A DNA stretch of 7,694 nucleotides. It comes from an uncultured Muribaculaceae bacterium (GTDB lineage Bacteria; Bacteroidota; Bacteroidia; Bacteroidales; Muribaculaceae). Positions 1 to 7,671 of this stretch are shown piece after piece; positions within the stretch are counted from its first letter, which is position 1; every line of letters starts with the position of its first letter. Location of the stretch: the NCBI GenBank assembly GCA_947177435.1, contig CAMWUM010000085.1, positions 1 through 7,694 on the forward strand, read 5' to 3'. A program made the position numbers and the translations under genes. Under the pieces are notes generated by a model. The model was not told the origin of the DNA, did no database searches, and worked only from the letters and a program-made list of their open reading frames with translations.

Positions 1-2
1 TA

Positions 3-839
3 CAGGACGTGGCCGACTACATCGGCGACTCGCTGGCGCTGGCCCAAATCGCAGCCAAGCTTGACGCTCCGGTGATTGTGCTCTGCGGCGTCCACTTCAT
101 GGGCGAGACTGCCAAAATACTTTGCCCCGACAAGACGGTGCTGTGTCCCGATCCCGAGGCCGGATGCTCACTGGCCGACAGCTGCCCGGCCGAGGAGTTT
201 GAGGCCTTCGTCAAGTCACATCCCGGACATACCGTAATATCGTACGTCAACACTTCGGCCCGCGTCAAGGCCCTCACCGACGTGCTCGTCACCTCGGGCA
301 ACGCCAAGAAGATTGTCGACACCTTCCCCCTCGACGAAAAAATCATCTTCGGCCCCGATCGCAACCTGGGTGCCTATATCAACGCCCAGACGGGCCGCAA
401 CATGGTGCTGTGGGACGGTGCGTGTCACGTGCACGAGGAGTTCTCACTCGAAAAGATACTCGACCTCAAGCGCCAGCATCCCGGCGCGCAGGTGCTGGTG
501 CATCCCGAGTGCAAGCAGCCCCTACAGGTGATAGCCGACAAGGTGGGCAGCACGGCCGTGCTGCTCAAGCACGCCAAGGAGAGCGACTGCCGTGAGTTCA
601 TCGTGGCCACCGAGAGCGGCATCCTGCACCAGATGCAGAAGGAATGTCCCGACAAGACGTTCATACCCGCTCCGCCCAACACGGGCGAGTGCGCATGCAA
701 CGAGTGCTCGTATATGAAGCTCAACACCCTCGAGAAGTTGCGTGACTGCCTGCGCGACCTCTCGCCCGAAATCACAGTAGACCCCGAAATAGCAGCCAAG
801 GCTCGCCGCCCCATCGAGCGCATGCTGGCCCTGTCGTAA
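3..839 (+). CDS. nadA: Quinolinate synthase NadA, 5'-truncated by window edge
   Basis: NadA condenses iminoaspartate (made by NadB) with dihydroxyacetone phosphate to give quinolinate, the pyridine precursor of NAD; it is a cytoplasmic enzyme with an oxygen-sensitive [4Fe-4S] cluster. The open frame begins before the window: bases 3-8 read Gln-Asp, and with the following GTG (9) this gives the family phrase QDVADYIGDSL. The GTG is therefore an internal valine, not the start. About 30 N-terminal residues are missing. Numbering that valine as residue 1, the three cluster cysteines are C53 (in GCSLADSCP), C139 (in WDGACHVHEEF) and C233 (in CACNECSYM). Other family blocks visible are GVHFMGETAKIL (27-38), YVNTSARVKA (79-88), VHPEC (164-168) and GSTAVL (180-185). 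The C-terminus ends normally at TAA 837-839. The position of each cysteine matches E. coli C113, C200 and C297 by motif. Identification is secure; the upstream start and promoter lie outside the window. Confidence 0.96.
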   Translation, partial: QDVADYIGDSLALAQIAAKLDAPVIVLCGVHFMGETAKILCPDKTVLCPDPEAGCSLADSCPAEEFEAFVKSHPGHTVISYVNTSARVKALTDVLVTSGNAKKIVDTFPLDEKIIFGPDRNLGAYINAQTGRNMVLWDGACHVHEEFSLEKILDLKRQHPGAQVLVHPECKQPLQVIADKVGSTAVLLKHAKESDCREFIVATESGILHQMQKECPDKTFIPAPPNTGECACNECSYMKLNTLEKLRDCLRDLSPEITVDPEIAAKARRPIERMLALS

Positions 840-840
840 G

Positions 841-866
841 GCAGTCAGCCCACAAGCGGGCTGTGC
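841..866 (+). terminator. Stem-loop after nadA, possible weak terminator
   Basis: CAGCCC (846-851) pairs with GGGCTG (858-863) around the six-base loop ACAAGC. An outer GCA (841-843) can pair with TGC (864-866) if GT at 844-845 bulges out. It starts one base after the nadA stop codon. A short T run (882-885) lies 15 bases beyond the stem, too far for a classical intrinsic terminator. It may stabilise the nadA mRNA end or attenuate read-through into leuS rather than stop transcription fully. Confidence 0.35.
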
Positions 867-880
867 GGGAAACGAATCTA

Positions 881-915
881 ATTTTCCATTCTCCATTTTC
901 AATTTTCCATTTCTA
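881..915 (+). repeat. Five-unit heptanucleotide repeat before leuS
   Basis: Five consecutive 7-base units are visible: ATTTTCC (881-887), ATTCTCC (888-894), ATTTTCA (895-901), ATTTTCC (902-908) and ATTTCTA (909-915). The array ends two bases before the leuS ATG, so it forms the whole proximal leader of leuS. It uses the same units, in the same orientation, as the right arm of the larger array at 3696-3776. No Shine-Dalgarno sequence is present. Bacteroidota ribosomes generally favour AT-rich, unstructured leaders, so the array could serve as the translation initiation region; that role is inferred. Confidence 0.75.
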
Positions 916-917
916 TA

Positions 918-3686
918 ATGTACAATCATAAAGCAATCGAACAGCGCTGGCAGCAGTACTGGAAAGACCAGCGCACATACCATGTCGACATCGACCCGCA
1001 GAAGCCCAAGTTCTACGTGCTCGACATGTTTCCCTATCCCTCGGGCGCTGGCCTGCATGTGGGCCATCCTCTGGGCTACATCGCCAGCGACATCTATTCG
1101 CGCTACAAGCGCCTCAATGGATTTAACGTGCTCCACCCGATGGGTTACGACGCCTACGGCCTGCCTGCCGAGCAGTACGCCATCCAGACCGGCCAGCACC
1201 CCGAAAAGACCACTGTCAACAATATCAACCGCTACCGCGAGCAGCTCGACAAGATAGGCTTTTGCTATGACTGGGACCGTGAGATACGCACGTGCGATCC
1301 GGAATATTACCGTTGGACGCAGTGGGCGTTCACGCGCATGTTCAATTCATATTTCGACACAGCCAAGCAGAAGGCCGAGCCCATCGCCGACCTCGTAAAG
1401 CATTTTGAGGAGCATGGCTCGCAGGGCGTGACGGCAGCCTGCTCAAAAGAGTTGCATTTCACCGCCGACGAGTGGCGTGCTATGGACGACAAGCAGAAGA
1501 GCGATACGCTGATGAACTACCGCATCGCCTACCTGGGCAATACGATGGTTAACTGGTGTGCCAAGCTGGGTACCGTGCTGGCTAACGACGAGGTGAGCGA
1601 GGGCCTGTCAATCCGTGGCGGCTACCCGGTGGAGCAGAAGTTGATGTACCAGTGGTGCCTGCGCGTGTCGGCCTACGCTCAGCGTCTGCTCGACGGCCTG
1701 GACACCATAGACTGGACCGACAGCCTGAAAGAGACGCAGCGCAACTGGATTGGCCGCAGCGAGGGTGCCGAAATGCTCTTCAAGGTGGCCGACAGCGACG
1801 TGACGCTCGAGATATTCACCACCAGGGCCGACACGGTGTTTGGCGTTACATTTATGGTGCTTGCTCCGGAGAGCAAGTACGTGGATATGGTCACCACGCC
1901 CGAGCAGCGCCAGGCCGTGGACGAGTACGTGCAGGCCACCAAGCGCAAGACCGAGCGCGAGCGCATGATCGACAAGAAGGTGTCTGGCGTATTTACCGGC
2001 GCCTATGCCATCAATCCTCTTAACGGAAAAGAAATACCCATTTGGGTGAGTGATTACGTGCTGGCCGGCTACGGCACGGGCGCCATCATGGCCGTGCCCG
2101 CGCATGACAGCCGCGACTACGCCTTCGCCAAGCACTTTGGCCTGCCCATCATCCCGCTGATCGAGGGCGCCGACGTGAGTGAGGAAAGTTACGATGCCAA
2201 GGAGGGCAAGGTGATCAACTCCAAGTCAGACCTGCTCGACCTCAACGGCATGGAGGTGAAGGATGCCATCGCCGCCGCCAAGCGCCGCATCGAAGAGCTC
2301 GGCATCGGCAAGGTAAAGGTCAACTTCCGCCTGCGTGACGCAATTTTCAGCCGCCAGCGTTACTGGGGCGAGCCGTTCCCCGTATATTACAAGGACGGCA
2401 TTCCTATGATGATGGACGACAGCGAGCTGCCCCTGCTGCTGCCCGAGGTCGACAAATTCCTGCCCACCGAGACGGGCGAGCCGCCCCTGGGCCGCGCCGC
2501 CAACTGGAAAACAAAGGAGGGTTATCCCATCGAACTGTGCACGATGCCCGGTTTTGCCGGCAGTTCGGCTTACTACCTGCGCTATATGGACCCCCGCAAC
2601 TCCAAAGCCCTCGTATCAAAGGAGGCTGACGAGTACTGGCGCAACGTCGACCTCTACATCGGAGGCACCGAGCACGCTACGGGCCACCTGATCTACAGCC
2701 GATTCTGGAACAAATTCCTCTTCGACCTCGGCGTGGTTTGCGAGGAAGAGCCCTTCAAGAAGCTCATCAATCAGGGCATGATTCAGGGACGCAGCAACTT
2801 CGTGTACCGCATTAAAGACACCAACACGTTCGTATCCTACGGCCTGAAAGACCAGTACGACGTGACTCCCATACACGTTGACGTCAATATCGTCAGCAAT
2901 GACGTGCTTGACCTCGACAAATTCCGCGCCTGGCGACCCGAATTCGCCGATGCTGAGTTCATCCTCGAGGATGGCAAGTACGTGTGCGGTTACGCTGTGG
3001 AGAAGATGTCTAAGTCGATGTTCAACGTCGTAAATCCCGATGACATCGTAGAGCGCTACGGCGCTGACACGCTCAGGCTTTACGAAATGTTCCTCGGTCC
3101 GCTCGAGCAGAGCAAGCCATGGGACACCAACGGCATCGACGGCGTGCACCGCTTCATCAACAAGCTTTGGGGCCTGTATTACAAGGGCGACGACCTGCGT
3201 GTCACTGACGATGTTCCCACCAAGGAAAATCTCAAGAGCCTGCACAAGCTTATTAAGAAGGTGACGGCAGACATCGAGAATTTCTCGTACAATACCTCGG
3301 TAGCCGCCTTTATGGTGTGCGTCAACGAGCTCACGCAGCAGAAATGCTCGAGTCGTGAGGTACTGAGCCAGTTGCTCATCCTGCTGGCGCCGTTTGCTCC
3401 ACACGTGGCCGAAGAACTTTGGCACGCCATCGGCAACGACACCACCATCTGCGATGCCCAGTGGCCCATCTGCAACGAGGATTACCTCAAGGAGGACACT
3501 GTCAATTACGCCGTATCGTTCAACGGTAAGGCTCGCTACAACATCCAGCTTCCCGCCGACGCAGGCAAAGAAGAAGCCGAGAAGGCAGCGCTCGAAAATC
3601 CCGGCGCGGCCAAGTGGCTCGAAGGCAAGACCATCAAGAAAGTTATCGTAGTGCCCGGCAAGATAGTCAACATCGTGGTGGGCTAA
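918..3686 (+). CDS. leuS: Leucyl-tRNA synthetase (class I), complete
   Basis: LeuRS charges tRNA-Leu with leucine in the cytoplasm and hydrolyses mischarged products. The 922-residue chain has the full class Ia layout. The HIGH motif appears as HVGH (47-50) in the phrase [12 protein letters not shown] lineage insertion occupies about 147-205, followed by a zinc-module remnant starting VNWC (211-214). The CP1 editing domain spans about 284-440, with the threonine-rich TTRADT (301-306) and [17 protein letters not shown] (384-400), whose last aspartate matches the editing aspartate of E. coli. [10 protein letters not shown] (479-488) re-enters the catalytic core. A leucine-specific insertion lies at about 625-690, then KMSKS (696-700), a helical anticodon-binding domain (about 740-855) and the small C-terminal tRNA-binding domain ending [11 protein letters not shown]. 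Only one cysteine remains where E. coli has a zinc site, a state I associate with Bacteroidales LeuRS. The ATG at 918 is chosen because [12 protein letters not shown] aligns with family N-termini. The 78-base gap to nadA allows co-transcription. Confidence 0.98.
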   Translation: MYNHKAIEQRWQQYWKDQRTYHVDIDPQKPKFYVLDMFPYPSGAGLHVGHPLGYIASDIYSRYKRLNGFNVLHPMGYDAYGLPAEQYAIQTGQHPEKTTVNNINRYREQLDKIGFCYDWDREIRTCDPEYYRWTQWAFTRMFNSYFDTAKQKAEPIADLVKHFEEHGSQGVTAACSKELHFTADEWRAMDDKQKSDTLMNYRIAYLGNTMVNWCAKLGTVLANDEVSEGLSIRGGYPVEQKLMYQWCLRVSAYAQRLLDGLDTIDWTDSLKETQRNWIGRSEGAEMLFKVADSDVTLEIFTTRADTVFGVTFMVLAPESKYVDMVTTPEQRQAVDEYVQATKRKTERERMIDKKVSGVFTGAYAINPLNGKEIPIWVSDYVLAGYGTGAIMAVPAHDSRDYAFAKHFGLPIIPLIEGADVSEESYDAKEGKVINSKSDLLDLNGMEVKDAIAAAKRRIEELGIGKVKVNFRLRDAIFSRQRYWGEPFPVYYKDGIPMMMDDSELPLLLPEVDKFLPTETGEPPLGRAANWKTKEGYPIELCTMPGFAGSSAYYLRYMDPRNSKALVSKEADEYWRNVDLYIGGTEHATGHLIYSRFWNKFLFDLGVVCEEEPFKKLINQGMIQGRSNFVYRIKDTNTFVSYGLKDQYDVTPIHVDVNIVSNDVLDLDKFRAWRPEFADAEFILEDGKYVCGYAVEKMSKSMFNVVNPDDIVERYGADTLRLYEMFLGPLEQSKPWDTNGIDGVHRFINKLWGLYYKGDDLRVTDDVPTKENLKSLHKLIKKVTADIENFSYNTSVAAFMVCVNELTQQKCSSREVLSQLLILLAPFAPHVAEELWHAIGNDTTICDAQWPICNEDYLKEDTVNYAVSFNGKARYNIQLPADAGKEEAEKAALENPGAAKWLEGKTIKKVIVVPGKIVNIVVG

Positions 3687-3695
3687 ATTGTTATA

Positions 3696-3776
3696 ATGGA
3701 AAATTGTGAATGGAAAATGGAAAATTATCCACTCTCCATTCTCAATTTTCCATTTTCAATTAATTTTCCATTTTTG
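3696..3776 (+). repeat. Heptanucleotide array arranged as long inverted repeat
   Basis: The left arm holds ATGGAAA (3696-3702), ATTGTGA, ATGGAAA and ATGGAAA (3717-3723). The centre is ATTATCC and ACTCTCC (3724-3737). The right arm reads ATTCTCA (3738-3744), ATTTTCC, ATTTTCA, a four-base ATTA (3759-3762), ATTTTCC and ATTTTTG (3770-3776). Bases 3695-3714 pair with 3735-3754 over 20 positions with one mismatch, leaving a 20-base loop. It begins nine bases after the leuS stop codon. The right arm has the same units as the array before leuS. The stem is AT-rich and followed by a run of Ts (3771-3775), so it could terminate or attenuate leuS transcription, or form the leader of the next gene. Confidence 0.8.
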
Positions 3777-4397
3777 AAAAAACTTGTTGCCATATCCATA
3801 GCCCTGGCGGCCTTTGCTGGCACGGCGGCGGCGCAAGTCGAGATCCCCGATCCCGGCTCGGGCCGCATACCCTATTATAAGGGTTATAAATGGATAGTTG
3901 ACGAGGAGGGTGACACCATCATAAATTATTACTTGCAGGATTTGTACGTATATCCGCCCCTCAAATTCAAAAACGAAAAGGAGAAGCAGGAATACGACCG
4001 CCTGGTGCGGTACGTCAAGGCGACGCTGCCATGGGCCAAGCTCGTGTCGGAGACGCTGGTGGAGACTTACGAGTACATCGAGACGCTGCCCACGCAAAAA
4101 GAGCGTGAGGATTACCTGCACCGCATGGAAAAGGAAATCTTCAACCAGTACAAGCCTATCTTCAAGAAATTCTCCAAGAAGCAGGCCAAAGTATTTATCA
4201 AACTAATCCAGAGAGAGACCAACCAGTCGAGCTACGAGATAGTGCGTGCCTTCCTGGGCTCGCTCCGCGCCAGTTTCTGGCAAGGCTTCGGCAAGCTTTT
4301 CGGCGTGAGCCTCAAAAGCAACTACGACCCCGCTCGTGACAAAGAAGACTCCCGCATCGAGCGCATAGCCCGCCAAGTCGAACTCGGCTTGCTGTAA
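3774..4397 (+). CDS. Secreted DUF4294-family protein, function unknown
   Basis: I match this to DUF4294, an exported Bacteroidota family, from the block DLYVYPPLKFKNEKEK (56-71) and the phrases TLPWAKLVSETLVETYEYIETLP (84-106, seen only in parts elsewhere), LIQRETNQSSYE (144-155) and FLGSLRASFWQGFGKLFG (160-177). No enzymatic motif is visible; the mature part is charged and mostly helical. Starting at TTG 3774 gives 207 residues with a textbook signal peptide: basic KK, a hydrophobic core through residue 16, and AAA before Q21 for signal peptidase I, with no lipobox cysteine. Mature protein would be periplasmic or outer-membrane facing. An in-frame ATG at 3696 would add 26 residues, but these are encoded by the heptad repeat and would bury the signal peptide, so I reject it. 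From memory, DUF4294 genes sit near leuS in Bacteroides too. Family call is firm; start is probable; role is unknown. Confidence 0.82.
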   Translation: MKKLVAISIALAAFAGTAAAQVEIPDPGSGRIPYYKGYKWIVDEEGDTIINYYLQDLYVYPPLKFKNEKEKQEYDRLVRYVKATLPWAKLVSETLVETYEYIETLPTQKEREDYLHRMEKEIFNQYKPIFKKFSKKQAKVFIKLIQRETNQSSYEIVRAFLGSLRASFWQGFGKLFGVSLKSNYDPARDKEDSRIERIARQVELGLL

Positions 4398-4578
4398 TAC
4401 TGGGATCGTAATCCTCTGGCTTGCGAAACATCGCGAAGCGATGTCCCTACAAATATCCAGTTTGTCTTCGGGTGGTCAAACAATCTACATATCAGTATGT
4501 TATCTGAATTTTGAGGGGAAATTTGGCGGGGAGGAGGCAAACGCTAAGCGATAAAATTAGTGAAAAAGCAAGGCAAAT
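4398..4578. other. Spacer between DUF4294 gene and secDF promoter
   Basis: No convincing gene is seen in this stretch on either strand. It holds the REP-like palindrome at 4428-4450 and a weak fold-back of GTTTG (4460-4464) with CAAAC (4477-4481) across a 12-base loop. A short GGAT/ATCC fold-back lies at 4403-4414. Composition changes from GC-rich in the left part to AT-rich near the promoter. No T run marks a clear terminator for the upstream gene, although the palindrome could act as one in part. Confidence 0.5.
4428..4450 (-). repeat. REP-like palindrome with 5' GTAG
   Basis: ACATCGC (4428-4434) and GCGATGT (4438-4444) form a perfect 7-base-pair stem around the triloop GAA. Read on the minus strand, GTAG (complement of 4447-4450) and GG precede the stem, giving GTAGGGACATCGC, then TTC, then GCGATGT. 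In RNA from that strand, two G-U pairs could lengthen the stem. GTAG or GGAG next to a short hairpin is the hallmark of REP sequences recognised by RAYT-type Y1 transposases. No RAYT gene is in the window, and one copy cannot prove a repeat family. Confidence 0.5.
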
Positions 4579-4610
4579 TTTGTGTATTTGTTAGAAAAAT
4601 CGTATATTTG
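4579..4610 (+). promoter_or_regulatory. Primary-sigma promoter of secDF (Bacteroidota type)
   Basis: TTTG at 4579-4582 (the -33 element) is followed after exactly 20 bases by TATATTTG at 4603-4610, a full match to the -7 consensus TAnnTTTG used by the Bacteroidota housekeeping sigma factor. Transcription would begin near 4615, giving an AT-rich leader of about 50 bases before the secDF ATG. The leader contains no Shine-Dalgarno sequence, as is usual in this phylum. This shows secDF can be transcribed independently of the genes upstream. Confidence 0.8.
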
Positions 4611-4665
4611 CAGGCTGAAATCAAAGCTTAATATTAATTAACCATCATAACATCAATTTCACAAA

Positions 4666-7600
4666 ATGCAAAGCAAAGGAAAATTGGGGAGCGTGGTGGC
4701 AGGCGGGATAGCTATCTTTTTGACTGTTATCTGTCTGTGCTCCCTCTCTTTCTCGTTTGTGACGTCAAAGTATGACAAGGAGGCGAAAGAGTACGCCCTC
4801 GCCAAGTCAGGCGGCAATGACGACCGCCTCTATGACGCCTACTACAAGGATTTCATGGATTCTTACGGCAAGAAGCCCGTCTACTTGGGTTACACTCTCA
4901 AGGAGGCTCAGCAGTGGGGCGTAGGCCTCGGTCTCGACCTGCAGGGCGGTATGAACGTCATCCTCGAAGTCGATCAGGAAGACATGCTCAAGCAGCTCGC
5001 CCCCGCTAAGGCAAACGATCCTCAGTTCAACGAAGTAATGACCGAAGCCAAGGCCAAGGCTGACCGCGGCCAGGGCGACTTCATCACCAACTTTGTGCGC
5101 ATTTACCGCGAGAAGGTGCCCGGCAACAGCCAGTTGTTCCGCGCCATCTTCTCCGAAAGCCTCAAGCTCAAGGACAATGCCTCGGACGACGACGTGATCT
5201 CGGCTCTGAAAGAGAACGTGTACGTAGTCACTGAGTCAGCCGCCAACAACGTGCTCCGCAAGCGTATCGACCAGTTCGGCGTCGTATCGCCCAACATCCA
5301 GATACTGCAGGGCAAGGACGGCCAGATCATGCTTGAGCTCCCCGGCGTCAAGGATCACGAGCGCGTGCGCAACCTGCTGCAGCGTTCGGCCGTGCTTGGC
5401 TTCTACAACACCTACCGCGTAGGCGAGAAGGCTGACGCCCTCAACGCCTTCTTCGAGAAGGCTCTGGCCGACAGCACCCTCAACCCCATGGTCGTAGGCT
5501 ATATGGCCAACACTTACAGCCAGCTCGCAAGCGGCCAAGGCAGCAACTACGTTGTGGCCGGCTACGCCAACAACATCAGCTCGACCGACAGCACCGGCGC
5601 CGTGACCACCATCCCCGCCAACGTGGTTAAGGACGAGTTCTCTAAGGCCATCCGCAAGTATGGTTACATCCTCGGCAACGACACCGAGCTCTTCTGGGGC
5701 AAGGAGACGCTGACCGACAAGAACGACAAGGCCTCTGATGTTTACTACAACCTCTACCTGCTGCAGAAGAGCGGCGAAGGCCCCGTCCTCGACGGTACCG
5801 CAGTATCTGACGCCTCGACCAACTACGACGCAATGCGTGGCCAGGAAATCTCGATGCGCATGAACCGCGAAGGCGCCGCCCGCTGGGCCGAAGTCACCAA
5901 GCGCAACGCCCAGGATGGCCACCGTCCCATCGCCATCGTGCTTGACAGCGTGGTTTACTCCGCTCCTAACGTCAACGACGAGATCACCGGCGGCTCTTCG
6001 TCAATCACCGGCGACTTCGACGTGACCGAGGCAAATGACCTTGCCAACGTGCTCAAGAGCGGTAAGATGACCGCCAAGGTTAAGATTATCTCCAGCATGG
6101 TTATCGGCCCGAGCCTCGGCGACCAGGCCATCAAGTCGGGTATCACCTCGTTCGTAGTGGCCCTGGTGCTCCTGATGATCTTCATGTGCTCGTTCTACGG
6201 CCTTATCCCTGGTCTCATTGCCGACTTCTGTTTGATATGCAACCTCTTCTTCACCCTCGGCATTCTGGCATCGTTCCAGGCAACGCTCACCATGAGCGGT
6301 ATCGCCGGTATCGTGCTTTCGCTCGGTATGGCGGTGGACGCTAACGTGCTTATCTTCGAGCGCGCCAAGGAAGAACTTCGCGCCGGCAAGAACGCCCGCA
6401 CGGCTATCTCCGATGGTTACAGCAACGCGTTCTCGGCCATCTTCGACTCCAACTTGACCTCTATCATCACGGGTGTCATCCTCCTCTTCTTCGGCACCGG
6501 CCCCATCAAGGGCTTCGCCACCACCCTTATCATCGGTATTGTCTGCTCGTTCTTCACCGCAGTGTTCTTGAGCCGCCTGTTCTTCATCTGGGGCGCCAAG
6601 ACCAAGGCCTTCGAGAAGCTTACCTTCTCTACCTCGATTTCTCGCAAGATGTTTGTCAATGCCCACTACAACTTCCTGGGCATGCGCAAGGTCAGCTTCA
6701 TCGTCATCGGCGCCATCGTCGTGATCGTGGGCGCTTCGCTCGGCATCCGCGGCCTGCAGCAGGGCATCGACTTCTCGGGCGGCCGCAACTATGTGGCTCG
6801 CTTCGACCAGAACGTTGACAAGGAAATCGACAACATCCGCGCAAGCCTCAATGAGGTATTCCCCAACGCCTCCAACCAGGTAATCACCATCGAGAGCTCC
6901 AACCAGCTGCGCATCTCCACCAACTGGCCCCAGGCTGCCGCTGACGTCGAGGCCGCCGCTCAGGAAATCGAGGCCAACAACAGCGACATGGAGACCGTAA
7001 TCACCGGCAAGCTCTTTGAGGTGCTCAAGCCCTATATGAAGGAGAATATTACCGTTGACGAGTTCTCAACCAAAGACTCAAGCCTTGGTCTTGTGAGCTC
7101 GCAGGAGGTAGGCCCGTCAGTGGCAAGCGACATGCGCCGCGACGCATTCATCGCCGTAGCCCTCTCGCTCCTGGCCATGTTCCTCTACATCCTGCTCCGA
7201 TTCCACAACGTCGCCTTCTCTCTCGGCGCTCTTGCCGCAGTATCGTTCACGGCCCTTACCATCATTGGCTTCTACTCGATATTCGCCGGCGCCTTCCCGT
7301 TCGCCATGGAGGTTGACCAGTCGTTTATCGCGGCCATATTGACTGTGATTGGTTATCAGATCAACGATACCGTGGTGGTATTCGACCGCGTGCGCGAGAA
7401 CCTCACCCTCTATCCCAAGCAGGACTTCTTCACCACGATGAACCAGTCGCTCAACTCGACCCTTGGCCGTACGATCATGACCTCGGCATCGACCCTGCTC
7501 GTGCTCATCTGCATCTTCATCCTGGGCGGCGACGCAATCCGCAGCTTCGTATTCGCAATGCTCTTCGGCGTAATCATCGGTACTCTGGCCACCATCTTCC

Positions 7601-7671
7601 TGGCCTCTCCGATCGCTTACCTCATCGACAACGGCAAAAAAGCCAAGGCTGCGAAGATCGTAAAGAAATAA
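4666..7671 (+). CDS. secDF: Fused protein translocase subunit SecDF, complete
   Basis: SecDF is an inner-membrane partner of SecYEG that uses the proton gradient to pull secreted proteins out on the periplasmic side after SecA has pushed them in. The 1001-residue chain joins SecD and SecF, as is normal in Bacteroidota. SecD half: membrane segment 1 at about 11-33, GLDLQGG (89-95), P1 domain with ELPGV (224-228), an enlarged periplasmic stretch at about 245-395, RMNREGAARW (398-407), then five membrane segments between about 493 and 642. SecF half: membrane segment at about 676-695, the signature GIDFSGG (700-706), periplasmic P4 domain, and five more segments from about 826. The proton-path residues are all present by motif: D558 (AVDANVLIFER), D901 (INDTVVVFDR) and R935 (LGRTIMTS), matching D340, D637 and R671 of the Thermus protein. 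The lysine-rich tail is cytoplasmic. Strong C-ending codon preference suggests high expression (inferred). The start at 4666 sits at a normal distance from the promoter. Confidence 0.98.
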   Translation: MQSKGKLGSVVAGGIAIFLTVICLCSLSFSFVTSKYDKEAKEYALAKSGGNDDRLYDAYYKDFMDSYGKKPVYLGYTLKEAQQWGVGLGLDLQGGMNVILEVDQEDMLKQLAPAKANDPQFNEVMTEAKAKADRGQGDFITNFVRIYREKVPGNSQLFRAIFSESLKLKDNASDDDVISALKENVYVVTESAANNVLRKRIDQFGVVSPNIQILQGKDGQIMLELPGVKDHERVRNLLQRSAVLGFYNTYRVGEKADALNAFFEKALADSTLNPMVVGYMANTYSQLASGQGSNYVVAGYANNISSTDSTGAVTTIPANVVKDEFSKAIRKYGYILGNDTELFWGKETLTDKNDKASDVYYNLYLLQKSGEGPVLDGTAVSDASTNYDAMRGQEISMRMNREGAARWAEVTKRNAQDGHRPIAIVLDSVVYSAPNVNDEITGGSSSITGDFDVTEANDLANVLKSGKMTAKVKIISSMVIGPSLGDQAIKSGITSFVVALVLLMIFMCSFYGLIPGLIADFCLICNLFFTLGILASFQATLTMSGIAGIVLSLGMAVDANVLIFERAKEELRAGKNARTAISDGYSNAFSAIFDSNLTSIITGVILLFFGTGPIKGFATTLIIGIVCSFFTAVFLSRLFFIWGAKTKAFEKLTFSTSISRKMFVNAHYNFLGMRKVSFIVIGAIVVIVGASLGIRGLQQGIDFSGGRNYVARFDQNVDKEIDNIRASLNEVFPNASNQVITIESSNQLRISTNWPQAAADVEAAAQEIEANNSDMETVITGKLFEVLKPYMKENITVDEFSTKDSSLGLVSSQEVGPSVASDMRRDAFIAVALSLLAMFLYILLRFHNVAFSLGALAAVSFTALTIIGFYSIFAGAFPFAMEVDQSFIAAILTVIGYQINDTVVVFDRVRENLTLYPKQDFFTTMNQSLNSTLGRTIMTSASTLLVLICIFILGGDAIRSFVFAMLFGVIIGTLATIFLASPIAYLIDNGKKAKAAKIVKK

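Noticed and set aside
9..11. GTG as the start codon of nadA
   Set aside because: The preceding in-frame codons encode Gln-Asp, completing the conserved QDVADYIGDSL phrase, so the gene extends left of the window.
879..886. TAATTTTC as a -7 promoter element for leuS
   Set aside because: It has one mismatch to TAnnTTTG and no TTTG about 20 bases upstream; the match is explained by the start of the heptad array.
522..1199. 225-residue open frame on the minus strand across nadA and leuS
   Set aside because: It crosses the nadA-leuS boundary antisense to two secure genes and its protein is low-complexity, rich in V, A, L, H and G, as expected from the complement of GC-rich codons.
2616..3425. 269-residue open frame on the minus strand inside leuS
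   Set aside because: It lies wholly antisense to conserved LeuRS catalytic and anticodon-binding sequence; no recognisable domain is present.
881..3776. leuS as cargo of a composite mobile element bounded by the heptad arrays
   Set aside because: The arrays are degenerate, differ in length and structure, have no transposase or target duplication, and leuS matches its neighbours in base composition.
4322..4540. 72-residue minus-strand frame reaching into the spacer before secDF
   Set aside because: It overlaps the end of the DUF4294 gene antisense, runs through the REP-like palindrome, and shows no family resemblance or promoter.
4587..4590. TTTG at 4587 as the -33 element of the secDF promoter
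   Set aside because: It is only 12 bases from TATATTTG; the TTTG at 4579-4582 has the correct 20-base spacing.
5236..6666. Minus-strand open frames of 228 and 221 residues inside secDF
   Set aside because: They are antisense to conserved SecDF motifs, with biased composition typical of shadow frames in GC-rich coding DNA.
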